Below, piece after piece: positions 26,577 to 34,262 of a DNA stretch of 64,000 nt. Position 1 is the stretch's first letter, and every line of letters starts with the position of its first letter. Source of the DNA: Streptomyces venezuelae (GTDB lineage Bacteria > Actinomycetota > Actinomycetes > Streptomycetales > Streptomycetaceae); contig NZ_CP029191.1 of NCBI RefSeq assembly GCF_008642335.1, positions 3,472,001 to 3,536,000 on the forward strand. Reading direction: 5' to 3'. The translations under genes and the position numbers were made by a program. Under the pieces are notes generated by a model, which worked only from the letters and a program-made list of their open reading frames with translations, did no database searches and was not told the DNA's origin.

Positions 26577-27719
26577 TCACCGGCCCTTCGGGAGGCCGAG
26601 GATGCGCTCGGCTACGATGTTCTGCTGGATCTGCGAGGTGCCCGCGGCGATCGTGTACGAGAGCGAGGAGAGGCGGTCGAGCGTCCACTCGTGGGCGAGG
26701 TCGAGGGCGCCCGTGCCGAGCACCTCGGCGGCGGCGTCGTACAGCTCCTGTCGAGCGTGCGAGTAGCGCAGCTTGAAGACGGAGCCGCCGACCCCGGGGA
26801 CGCCGCCGGTGCGCTGCGCCTCGCTCACGTTCCACTGCGTGAGCCGCCACAGCGCCGAGAACTCGGCGTTCAGCCGCCCGAGCCTGCGCCGCAGCGCCGG
26901 GTCGTCCCAGCGGCCGTTGTCGCGGGCCTCGCGGGCCAGCTCGCCGAGGACGCGCCGGCAGGCCACCACCTCGCCCACGAAGGCGGTGCCCCGCTCGTAC
27001 GAGAGGGTCACCATCGTCACGCGCCAGCCGTCGTTCTCCTCGCCGACCCGGTTCGCCACCGGGACGCGCACGTCGTCGAGGAACATCTCGGCGAACTCCG
27101 TGGAGCCCGCGAGCGTGCGCAGCGGCCGCACGGTGATGCCGGGGGCGTCCATCGGCATCGCGAGCCAGGTGATGCCGCGGTGCTTCGGCACGGACTCGCT
27201 GACCGGCGTCGTGCGCACCAGGAGCTCGCACCAGTCGGCGACCTCCGCGTGAGAGGTCCAGATCTTGGAGCCGCTCACCACGTAGTGGTCGCCGTCCCGC
27301 CACGCGCGCGTGCGCAGCGACGCGAGGTCGGATCCGGCGTCGGGTTCGCTGAAGCCCTGGCACCACACCTCGTCGCCGCGCAGGACGGGCGGCAGCCAGC
27401 GATCCCGCTGTTCCGGCGTGCCCTCGGAGGCGATGGTCGGGCCCGCGTGGAGCAGGCCCACGAAATTGGCCCCTACGTAGGGGGCGCCCGCCTTTTCCGT
27501 CTCCTCCAGGAAGATGAGGCGCTGCGTGGGCGAGGCGTCCCAGTGGACCTCTCCGTAGCCCGCGTCGTACAGGAGGCGCTGCCACGCGGTGTCGTAGGCG
27601 CGCCGTCCCGGCCAGTCCTGGGGTGAGGGCTTCGCGGGGAGTTCGGGCAGCACGAGCGAGAGCCAGTCGCGCAGCCCGGCCCGGAAGGCTTCCTCCTCGT
27701 CGGTGTACGTGAGGTCCAT
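26577..27719 (-). CDS. Acyl-CoA dehydrogenase, alpha-type subunit
   Basis: A 380-residue acyl-CoA dehydrogenase. The middle domain has VWCQGFSEPDAGSDLASLRT and KIWTSHAEVADWC. LSYERGTAF has a glutamate at the position used as catalytic base in the isovaleryl-type enzymes. The C-terminus carries AAGTSQIQQNIVAERILGLP. With the short subunit at 25717 it probably forms a heteromeric enzyme that desaturates a branched or cyclic acyl-CoA. The start at 27719 follows GGAGGG; the palindrome at 27765-27777 is 46 bases upstream. Confidence 0.9.
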   Translation of the reverse strand: MDLTYTDEEEAFRAGLRDWLSLVLPELPAKPSPQDWPGRRAYDTAWQRLLYDAGYGEVHWDASPTQRLIFLEETEKAGAPYVGANFVGLLHAGPTIASEGTPEQRDRWLPPVLRGDEVWCQGFSEPDAGSDLASLRTRAWRDGDHYVVSGSKIWTSHAEVADWCELLVRTTPVSESVPKHRGITWLAMPMDAPGITVRPLRTLAGSTEFAEMFLDDVRVPVANRVGEENDGWRVTMVTLSYERGTAFVGEVVACRRVLGELAREARDNGRWDDPALRRRLGRLNAEFSALWRLTQWNVSEAQRTGGVPGVGGSVFKLRYSHARQELYDAAAEVLGTGALDLAHEWTLDRLSSLSYTIAAGTSQIQQNIVAERILGLPKGR

Positions 27720-27764
27720 GCGGTACGTCCCTCCGGCCTCGGGTGCCACGACCGACGGCTGACC

Positions 27765-27777
27765 TGATGGGCCGTCA
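27765..27777. promoter_or_regulatory. Operator copy g, TGATGGGCCGTCA
   Basis: One mismatch from the 6-1-6 palindrome, in the 166-base divergent region between the dehydrogenase pair and the CoA ligase gene, nearer to the dehydrogenase side. Confidence 0.65.
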
Positions 27778-27842
27778 GGCGGCAGGCTAGCCCCGCACCC
27801 CTGGACCGACAAGGCGGCGGGGCTTACGCTCTCGGCACCATC

Positions 27843-27855
27843 TGACGCTTCGTCA
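27843..27855. promoter_or_regulatory. Operator copy h, TGACGCTTCGTCA
   Basis: Perfect 5-3-5 palindrome extended by flanking C and G, 31 bases upstream of the CoA ligase ATG at 27886. Together with copy g it gives each divergent transcript its own site. Confidence 0.7.
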
Positions 27856-27885
27856 GTTCACGGTGTGGGGCCGGGAGGGGATCGC

Positions 27886-29478
27886 ATGAGGACCTCGGTG
27901 AACGAGACCGCGTACGCGCTGGGCGAGTCCCGCACCCTCTGGGAACTGATCGCCCGCCGCGCCGACCTCACCCCCGACAGGCCCGTCCTCGTGCAGGCCA
28001 CCGCCGAGCCCTCCGGGGACCGCACGCTCACCTTCGGTGAACTGCGGGACCGCGCCGAGCGCGTCGCCGCCGGGCTCTACGAGAGGGGCGTACGGCCCGG
28101 CACGGTCGTCGCCTGGCAGCTGCCCACCCGCATCGAGACCGCCCTGCTGTCCTTCGCGCTGGCCCGCATAGGCGCCGTCCAGTCGCCCCTGATCCCCTTC
28201 CTGCGGGACCGCGAAGTCGGCTACGCGCTCCGGGAGTCCAAGGCGGAGTTCTTCGCCGTACCGGGCGTCTGGCGCGGTTTCGACCACACGGAGATGGCCC
28301 ACAGGCTCACCGCGGGGGGTGAGCGCGCGGTCGAGGTCTTCGAGGCGTACGCGTCGCTGCCCGAGGCCGACCCCGCCGTACTGCCCCCGCCGCCCTCCGA
28401 CGGCACCGCGGTGCGCTGGATCTACTGGACCTCGGGGACCACCTCCGACCCCAAGGGCGTCCTGCACACCGACCGTTCGCTGATCGCGGGCGGCTCGTGC
28501 CTGGCCCACGCCCTGCACCTGAAGGAGTCGGACGTCGGGTCGATGGCGTTCCCCTTCGCCCACATCGCGGGCCCCGACTACACCGTGATGCTGCTGCTCT
28601 ACGGCTTCCCCGCCGTCATGTTCGAGCACTTCGCGCTCCCCGCGTCACTCGACGGCTACCGGCGGCACGGCGTGACCGTGGCGGGCGGCTCGACCGCGTT
28701 CTACTCGATGTTCCTCACCGAGCAGCGCCAACTGCCCGAAGGGCAGAAGGTCATCCCCACGCTGCGCCTCCTCGCGGGCGGCGGGGCGCCCAAGCCGCCT
28801 GAGGTCTACCACGCGGTGGTGCGCGAGATGGGCTGCCAACTGACGCATGGGTACGGCATGACGGAGGTGCCGATGATCACGATGGGCGCCCCCGACGACA
28901 CCGCGGAGAATCTCGCGACGACGGAAGGGCTGCCCCCCGAGGGCATGGAGATCCGCATCACGGACGCGGACGGCAACGAGCTGCCGCCCGACACGGACGG
29001 CGAGGTGCGGCTGCGCGGGGAAGCCGTGTGCCGGGGCTATCTGGACCCGGCGCAGAGCGCGGACGTCTTCGACGCCGACGGGTTCCTGATCACCGGAGAC
29101 CTCGGCCACCTCAGGAAGAGCGGCCATCTCGTCCTCACCGGACGGGCGAAGGACATCATCATCCGCAAGGGGGAGAACATCTCCGCGAAGGAGATCGAGG
29201 ATCTGCTCCACCGGCACCCGGCCGTCGGCGAGGCGGCCGTGATCGGCCTGCCCGACGCCGAACGCGGGGAGCGCGTCTGCGCGGTCGTCGAACAGCGCGC
29301 GGGCACCGGCACGTTGACGCTGGAGGCCGTCACCTCGTACCTGCGCGGGGAAGGCCTCTCCACCTACAAGCTGCCGGAACAGCTGGAGCTGGTCGAGGCG
29401 CTTCCCCGCAACGAGACGCTGCGCAAGGTCCTCAAGTACAAGCTGAGGGAGCGCTTCTCCGCTACTCGGGAACGGTGA
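27886..29478 (+). CDS. AMP-forming acyl-CoA ligase (FadD/cyclohexanecarboxylate-CoA ligase-like)
   Basis: A 530-residue adenylate-forming enzyme. The P-loop-like motif is YWTSGTTSDPKG, then HGYGMTEVPM (A5), ITGDLGHLRKSGHLVLTGRAKD (A7-A8), RKGENISAKEIEDLL, and the catalytic lysine near the end in RNETLRKVLKYKL. It activates a free carboxylic acid to its CoA thioester and is the probable entry step of the surrounding pathway. The sequence resembles ligases for cyclic or medium-chain acids, but this does not fix the substrate. GGGAGGGG precedes the ATG. The 3' end overlaps the convergent EF-hand gene by 17 bases. Confidence 0.9.
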   Translation: MRTSVNETAYALGESRTLWELIARRADLTPDRPVLVQATAEPSGDRTLTFGELRDRAERVAAGLYERGVRPGTVVAWQLPTRIETALLSFALARIGAVQSPLIPFLRDREVGYALRESKAEFFAVPGVWRGFDHTEMAHRLTAGGERAVEVFEAYASLPEADPAVLPPPPSDGTAVRWIYWTSGTTSDPKGVLHTDRSLIAGGSCLAHALHLKESDVGSMAFPFAHIAGPDYTVMLLLYGFPAVMFEHFALPASLDGYRRHGVTVAGGSTAFYSMFLTEQRQLPEGQKVIPTLRLLAGGGAPKPPEVYHAVVREMGCQLTHGYGMTEVPMITMGAPDDTAENLATTEGLPPEGMEIRITDADGNELPPDTDGEVRLRGEAVCRGYLDPAQSADVFDADGFLITGDLGHLRKSGHLVLTGRAKDIIIRKGENISAKEIEDLLHRHPAVGEAAVIGLPDAERGERVCAVVEQRAGTGTLTLEAVTSYLRGEGLSTYKLPEQLELVEALPRNETLRKVLKYKLRERFSATRER

Positions 29479-29974
29479 AGTACTGCGCGAAGGCCGAGAC
29501 GACCTCCTGCTCCGAGACGCGGCCGTCGCCGTCCGCGTCCAGAGCGGCGGCCACCGCGCTCGCGACGTCCTCGGGCACGCCCAGCGCCCTCAGCGCGCGC
29601 CCGGCCTCGGCCGGGGCCACCGTGCCGTCCGCGCGGGCGCCCGCGACGCCGATCGCGGCGTGCAGGAACGGCCGCGCGATCTCCGCGAACCGCTCGGGGT
29701 TGTCGCGCAGCCGCTTCACCGCGCCGCCCACGAACTCGTCGCGGGTGATGCGCTGGTCGCCGTCACGGTCCGCGATCCCCGCCATGCCCTGCCAGAACGC
29801 CTCGGCACCGATGTAGAGGGCCTGCCCCTTCTCGGACCGCGCCGTGGCGTCGAACTCCGCGCACAGGGCGGCTGCCGCCGTGCTGAAGTCCTCACGGGAG
29901 ATGTAGCCGTTGCCATCCTGGTCGAAGGTGGCGAACCGGGCCGCGATCCTACGCTCGTACTCGGCACTGTCCAT
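29462..29974 (-). CDS. EF-hand calcium-binding protein (calerythrin-like)
   Basis: A 170-residue protein with three intact EF-hand loops: D18-D29, D69-E80 and D146-E157. A fourth, degenerate one (ARADGTVAPAEA) has lost its ligands. Spacing and length match calerythrin of Saccharopolyspora and the Cab proteins of Streptomyces, which buffer or sense calcium in the cytoplasm and influence spore germination and aerial growth. No signal peptide. I recall SCO4411 as the syntenic gene, unverified. Ribosome binding site weak. It is separated by 95 bases from the STAS gene on the same strand. Confidence 0.92.
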   Translation of the reverse strand: MDSAEYERRIAARFATFDQDGNGYISREDFSTAAAALCAEFDATARSEKGQALYIGAEAFWQGMAGIADRDGDQRITRDEFVGGAVKRLRDNPERFAEIARPFLHAAIGVAGARADGTVAPAEAGRALRALGVPEDVASAVAAALDADGDGRVSEQEVVSAFAQYFTVPE

Positions 29975-30069
29975 GATTCTCGGGCCGCCTCACTTCCGCG
30001 GTTGGGTACGTGTTCAGGGGCTGTTCCCCCGGCTGTGAGCGTACGTGCTGACGCCGGTCGGCCGGAGCC

Positions 30070-30444
30070 CTACGCGGAGAGTGGGGTCGCGCCGTCGTCC
30101 AGGGCCGCGGGGACGTCGGGGAAGACCTCGAAGAGGCGGCGTACGCCCAGCGCCGCGAGGACGCGGTTGACGTGGGAGCCGTCCTCGGCGCCCTTCGCGG
30201 GCAGTATCAGCCGCAGCCTGCCCTGGAAGGAGCGGATGAGGCGGCGCGTGGCGATCAGCACGCCGACGCCGCTGGAGTCGCAGAACAGCACTTCGGAGAG
30301 GTCGAGGACGATGCGGCGGCGGCCGTCGGCGACAGCGTCGTGCACGCGCTGACGCAGGACGGGCGAGGTCAGCAGGTCCATCTCGCCGGAAACGCACAGC
30401 ACGGCCCAGCCCTCCTGCTCGCCCACGGTCACCTTGAGCGTCAC
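30070..30444 (-). CDS. STAS-domain anti-sigma-factor antagonist
   Basis: A 124-residue single STAS domain. The strand-helix core reads VLCVSGEMDLLTSPVLRQRV, and the regulatory serine region is VLFCDSSGVGVLI, with the DSSG pair where anti-sigma kinases phosphorylate SpoIIAA-like proteins. It should release a sigma factor by binding an RsbW-type kinase when unphosphorylated. The ATP-binding protein at 24649 is one possible partner in the window, but Streptomyces has many. The GTG start at 30444 has GAGAGG upstream. It is divergent from the ECF sigma gene at 30761. Confidence 0.9.
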   Translation of the reverse strand: MTLKVTVGEQEGWAVLCVSGEMDLLTSPVLRQRVHDAVADGRRRIVLDLSEVLFCDSSGVGVLIATRRLIRSFQGRLRLILPAKGAEDGSHVNRVLAALGVRRLFEVFPDVPAALDDGATPLSA

Positions 30445-30760
30445 GCGCCACGCCTCTCGCTCGCCGTTGCCTGCTCCGCGCCCGCGGAGTGATTGCGGAG
30501 TGGTCGCAGAGTGATCCGGAAGCAGTCCTTACGTTTCGTTCTGCTTCAGCTGCCCCACCTGCCTCCCATGAAACACCAGCAGGCCACCGTCAATATCATC
30601 CGGCCTCCGGCGAAGTGCGCGCTTTGCCGCAAACAGGAGTGCGTTGTCAGCGGCGCCGACTACATTCGAGGAAGGGCGGAAACCCGAAGTACCGTTCGAG
30701 TAGGCAGCACAAGCAGGCAGGCAGCAGAAGCAGCACGGGGCAAGCGCACGAGGGGGCCGC
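30445..30760. other. Divergent intergenic region before the ECF sigma gene
   Basis: 316 bases with no credible gene. It contains AGGCAGCA-type short repeats at 30700-30740. The promoter of the sigma gene must lie here, but I cannot pick out a -35/-10 pair with confidence. Confidence 0.4.
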
Positions 30761-31360
30761 ATGCCGAAGGACGCGCCGCGGCGCTGGGACCGCCGCATGC
30801 AGCAGCGGCTCGCGCACGGGGAGGCCGCCGCGCTGGGCGAGTTGTACGACAGATTCGCCTCGCTCGTGCACGGCCTGGCCCACCGCGTCCTCGGCGACGA
30901 GAGCGCCGCCGACCGCATCACCCGCGAAGTCTTCGGCCACGTCTGGGAGAACCCCGACGCGTACGACCCGCGACAGGGCCCGCTCCGCTCCTGGATCGCC
31001 ACCCTCACCCACCAGCGCGCCGTCCACCGGCTCCGCCAGACCGAGTCCGCCGCGCTCGCCCGCGGCGGCGAGGGCACCACGGAGGACCTGGAGCGCAAGG
31101 TCCGCCGCGCCTCGGCGGCCGCCCGCGCGGACTACATCGTGACGGCCATGCCCACCCCGCTGCGCGCCGCCCTCGAACTGGCCTACTTCCAGCGCCGCGA
31201 CTACCGCCAGACCGCCGCCGACCTCGGCGTCACCGAGGACGAGGCCCGCCGTAGACTCCGCCTCGGCCTGCAGCTCCTCTCCACGGCCAACGACACCGGC
31301 GCCACGCCCGCCGCCGACCGCACCCACGACACGTCGCCCGGCCCCGGAGCCACGCTGTGA
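30761..31360 (+). CDS. ECF-type RNA polymerase sigma factor
   Basis: A 199-residue sigma-70 family protein. Region 2 spans about 20-85 (LGELYDRFASLVHGLAHRVLG, DRITREVFGHVWENPDAYDP, GPLRSWIATLTHQRAVHRLR), and region 4 about 125-175 (ALELAYFQRRDYRQTAADLGVTEDEARRRLRLGL). A 30-residue tail with a histidine and aspartates follows. The ribosome binding site GAGGGGG is well placed. Its stop overlaps the start of the anti-sigma gene by four bases (GTGA), so the two are made together. The target promoters are unknown. Confidence 0.9.
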   Translation: MPKDAPRRWDRRMQQRLAHGEAAALGELYDRFASLVHGLAHRVLGDESAADRITREVFGHVWENPDAYDPRQGPLRSWIATLTHQRAVHRLRQTESAALARGGEGTTEDLERKVRRASAAARADYIVTAMPTPLRAALELAYFQRRDYRQTAADLGVTEDEARRRLRLGLQLLSTANDTGATPAADRTHDTSPGPGATL

Positions 31361-32643
31361 CCGGGACCGACCGCCCCGGGCCGCACGAAGAGCGGCCCGA
31401 CCGCCACCGGCACGCCGGCCCCTCGGACCGCTCGGACCACGCGGACGGCACCGCGCCGCGCATACCGCTGCCGCGCGCCTCCGTCGAGGACACCGGAAAC
31501 GCCCTGCCCGACCCGCCACCGGCACCCGAGCCGCTCGTCCTGGAGCACCGCGTCCTGAAATCCCTGCTCGGCGCCTGGGCGCTCGCCGCCTGCTCCGCGG
31601 AGGAGGCCACCGCCGTCGAGGAGCACCTGGGCGACTGCGGCCCGTGCGCGGAGGAAGCGCTCCGGCTGCGCGACGCCGTCGGCCTGCTCCACCCCGAGGA
31701 GAGCCTCGACCTCGACCCCGGTCTGCGCACCCGCGTCCTGGAGAGCTGCCTCGGCCGCCGCCCGCCACGCATCCCGGTGCCGGAGTGGGCCGTTCCGTAC
31801 GACGCGGAGTGGCACGCGCCGGTGCGCCTGCGCTGGTTCGACGACGAAGGGCCGGTCAGCAGGAAGACGACCGTCGCCGGAGTCATCTCGCACCTGCTGG
31901 CGGTCGACGGCATGGTCGGGCTCGCCCTCGGCCTCGACGACCCGCTCGGCACCGAGGTCAGAGTCCCGCGGGACCCCGCCCACCGCACGGAGGCGCACTG
32001 GCGGGCGTCGCACTTCCCGCCCACCCGCGCGGTGCGCACCCCGTGGCGCGAGCAGACGCACGAACTGATCCGCACCGTGTCCTTCGCGGGCGGTGGCTCG
32101 GGCCGCCTCCCGGTGCCGTACGGAACGGTGCCCGTCCCGGGCGCCGACGGACCCGGGTCCGAACAGCAGCAGGCCGTCGAGCTGCCGCTGCGGGACTCGA
32201 TGGTGGACCGCGCCTTCGAGTGCTGGATCCACGCGGGTGACATCGCCCACGCGGTCGACTACCCGTACGCACCGCCCGCGCCCCGGCACCTCCACCGCAT
32301 GATCGACCTCGCCGCGCGGCTGCTCCCCGGCACGCTCGCCGAGCGCCGCCGCTCCGGGCTCGCCACCCCGCCGCGCCGCCTGGTCGCGGCGGGCGCGCCG
32401 GGCCGCAGCCTGCGCCTGGAGATCGAGGGGCTCGGCGGCGGCGAGTGGCTCATCCCGCTCGACTCCCCCGCGGCCACCGGCTCGCGGGAGCACGAGGTGG
32501 CGCACGTGGCGCTGGACGGCGTCGAGTTCTGCCGGCTCGCCGCGGGCCACGTGTCGCCGGAGGAGGCGGCCGCGGGCCAGGACGGCGACCGCGAGGCGAT
32601 CCGCGACGTACTGTTCGCGGCGGCGTCGCTGAGCCGGATGTGA
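31357..32643 (+). CDS. Zinc-finger anti-sigma factor fused to MDMPI-like domain
   Basis: A 428-residue protein. After a polar 55-residue leader there is a zinc-finger anti-sigma domain with the HxxxCxxC motif (H90, C94, C97). The rest, from about 140, resembles the maleylpyruvate isomerase/mycothiol-dependent fold: VISHLLAVDGMVGLALG and FECWIHAGDIAHAV carry its conserved histidines. No membrane helix is visible, so this is a soluble anti-sigma. The combination suggests release of the sigma factor upon a thiol or metal signal, possibly through mycothiol. It is translationally coupled to the sigma gene. Confidence 0.87.
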   Translation: MTGTDRPGPHEERPDRHRHAGPSDRSDHADGTAPRIPLPRASVEDTGNALPDPPPAPEPLVLEHRVLKSLLGAWALAACSAEEATAVEEHLGDCGPCAEEALRLRDAVGLLHPEESLDLDPGLRTRVLESCLGRRPPRIPVPEWAVPYDAEWHAPVRLRWFDDEGPVSRKTTVAGVISHLLAVDGMVGLALGLDDPLGTEVRVPRDPAHRTEAHWRASHFPPTRAVRTPWREQTHELIRTVSFAGGGSGRLPVPYGTVPVPGADGPGSEQQQAVELPLRDSMVDRAFECWIHAGDIAHAVDYPYAPPAPRHLHRMIDLAARLLPGTLAERRRSGLATPPRRLVAAGAPGRSLRLEIEGLGGGEWLIPLDSPAATGSREHEVAHVALDGVEFCRLAAGHVSPEEAAAGQDGDREAIRDVLFAAASLSRM

Positions 32644-32645
32644 AG

Positions 32646-32663
32646 CCCGGGCGGTGACCCGGG
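32646..32663. terminator. Short hairpin between convergent genes
   Basis: CCCGGG and CCCGGG pair around CGGTGA in the 23-base gap between the anti-sigma gene and purU. The stem is only six base pairs with no T-tract, so it is a weak candidate. Confidence 0.4.
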
Positions 32664-32666
32664 TAT

Positions 32667-33548
32667 TCAGGCGAAGACGACCGTGCGGCGGCCGTTCAGG
32701 AGGATCCGGCGCTCCGCGTGCCACTTCACGGCCCGCGCCAGCGCCTGGCACTCCACGTCACGGCCGATCGCGACCAGCTGGTCGGGGGTGACGCCGTGGC
32801 CGACCCGCTCGACCTCCTGCTCGATGATCGGGCCCTCGTCGAGGTCGGCGGTCACGTAGTGCGCGGTCGCACCGATGAGCTTCACGCCGCGGGCGTGCGC
32901 CTGGTGGTACGGCTTCGCGCCCTTGAAGCTCGGCAGGAACGAGTGGTGGATGTTGATGATCCGCCCGCTGAGCTCCTTGCACAGGTCGTCCGAGAGGACC
33001 TGCATGTAGCGGGCGAGGACGACGAGCTCCACGTCCAGCGAGCGCACGAGTTCGAGCAGCCGCGCCTCGGCCTCGGGCTTGTTCTCCTTCGTCACCGGGA
33101 TGTGATGGAAGGGGATGTCGTACGAGGCGACGAGCTCGGCGAAGTCCTTGTGGTTGGAGACGACCGCGGCGATCTCCACGGGCAGCGCGCCGATCCGGGA
33201 GCGGAACAGCAGGTCGTTCAGGCAGTGCCCGAACTTCGACACCAGCAGGACCACGCGCATCCTGTCCTCGGCGCGGTGGATCTGCCAGTCCATCTGGAAG
33301 GAGTCGCCGATCGCGGCGAAGCTCGCCCGCAGCTTCTCGACGGTGACCGGCGCCTCGGCCGAGAAGTGGACGCGCATGAAGAACAGTCCGGTGTCGTGGT
33401 CGCCGAACTGCTGGCTGTCCTCGATGTTGCAGCCGGTCATGAAGAGGTAGCTCGACACGGCGTGCACGATGCCCTGCTTGTCGGGGCACGAAAGGGTGAG
33501 GACGTACTGCTCAGCGGGGGCGGCGGGCGCGGTGGACTGCTCGTTCAT
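32667..33548 (-). CDS. purU: Formyltetrahydrofolate deformylase
   Basis: A 293-residue PurU. It has an N-terminal ACT domain (about 15-90: YVLTLSCPDKQGIVHAVSSYLF, NIEDSQQFGDHDTGLFFMRV) and a C-terminal formyltransferase-fold hydrolase domain (from about 97). The catalytic set is complete: N and H in INIHHSFLPSFKGA, and the aspartate in TADLDEGPIIEQ. It hydrolyses 10-formyl-tetrahydrofolate to tetrahydrofolate and formate, balancing one-carbon pools. Length is standard. No strong ribosome binding site at the ATG. It stands alone on its strand. Confidence 0.95.
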   Translation of the reverse strand: MNEQSTAPAAPAEQYVLTLSCPDKQGIVHAVSSYLFMTGCNIEDSQQFGDHDTGLFFMRVHFSAEAPVTVEKLRASFAAIGDSFQMDWQIHRAEDRMRVVLLVSKFGHCLNDLLFRSRIGALPVEIAAVVSNHKDFAELVASYDIPFHHIPVTKENKPEAEARLLELVRSLDVELVVLARYMQVLSDDLCKELSGRIINIHHSFLPSFKGAKPYHQAHARGVKLIGATAHYVTADLDEGPIIEQEVERVGHGVTPDQLVAIGRDVECQALARAVKWHAERRILLNGRRTVVFA

Positions 33549-33643
33549 GCGGCCAAGGTTCCCACAGCGGACACCGCCGACGGCAATCGTCCCGGCAGAC
33601 GGACGTGCCGTCGCGCGGACGCGCCGTGGGGCGGACGGTGCCG

Positions 33644-34144
33644 TCAGGCCGACCGGGTCATGATCCGCAGCACCTCAAGGGTCTGCGGCGGTACGTCCGG
33701 GTCCTCGCCGTCACCGGCGGCGAGCCGCACGTGCGCGTCGCGGGCCGCGCGGACGGCCTCGGGCCACCCCGGGTGGTCCAGGTAGACGGAGACCAGCGCG
33801 TCGGGTCCCACCTCGTGCATGATCCGCAGCACCCGCAGCACGGCCGTGTCGACGAGCGCCGCCTCCTGCGGGTCCCGGAAGATCGTCCCGACGTATTTCT
33901 CAGCGGACCAGTTGTCCAACCACGTGTCCTCGACCAGCCGGTACACGGCGTCGGTCACGTCCCCGTACTCCTCGCGCCCCGCGAGCCAGCACTCCCGCTG
34001 GAAGTCGGGGTCGGAGAGCATGTGCAGCGCCGAGCGCACGTTGCTGCGCCAGCGCCACCACGGCATGTCGTTGGTCGGCATGCCGCCCATGGTGCTGGAG
34101 CGACGGCCGCGACGGGAAGACTTCTCCGAATCTTGCACGGTCAT
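33644..34144 (-). CDS. SCO4402-family conserved protein
   Basis: A 166-residue soluble protein of a family known by the S. coelicolor locus tag SCO4402; no function is assigned. The conserved core is MPWWRWRSNVRSALHMLSDPDFQ, WLAGREEYGDVTDAVYRLVEDTWLDNWSAEKYVGTIFRD, and HEVGPDALVSVYLDHPGWPEAV. It is likely all-helical, with many acidic and aromatic residues. The N-terminal 18 residues before MGGMPTNDMPWW are arginine-rich and less conserved; the start could be internal (ATG 34090). It is divergent from the substrate-binding protein gene. Confidence 0.82.
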   Translation of the reverse strand: MTVQDSEKSSRRGRRSSTMGGMPTNDMPWWRWRSNVRSALHMLSDPDFQRECWLAGREEYGDVTDAVYRLVEDTWLDNWSAEKYVGTIFRDPQEAALVDTAVLRVLRIMHEVGPDALVSVYLDHPGWPEAVRAARDAHVRLAAGDGEDPDVPPQTLEVLRIMTRSA

Positions 34145-34262
34145 GGATCGTACGTTCCCACTCCACGCACGCGAACCGGACCCCGCCCGTTCACTTTCAT
34201 GTCACTGTCCGTTGAAGACGAGTCACTCCACGGTTGGCCGCACAACGGAATCGTGCAGGGAC

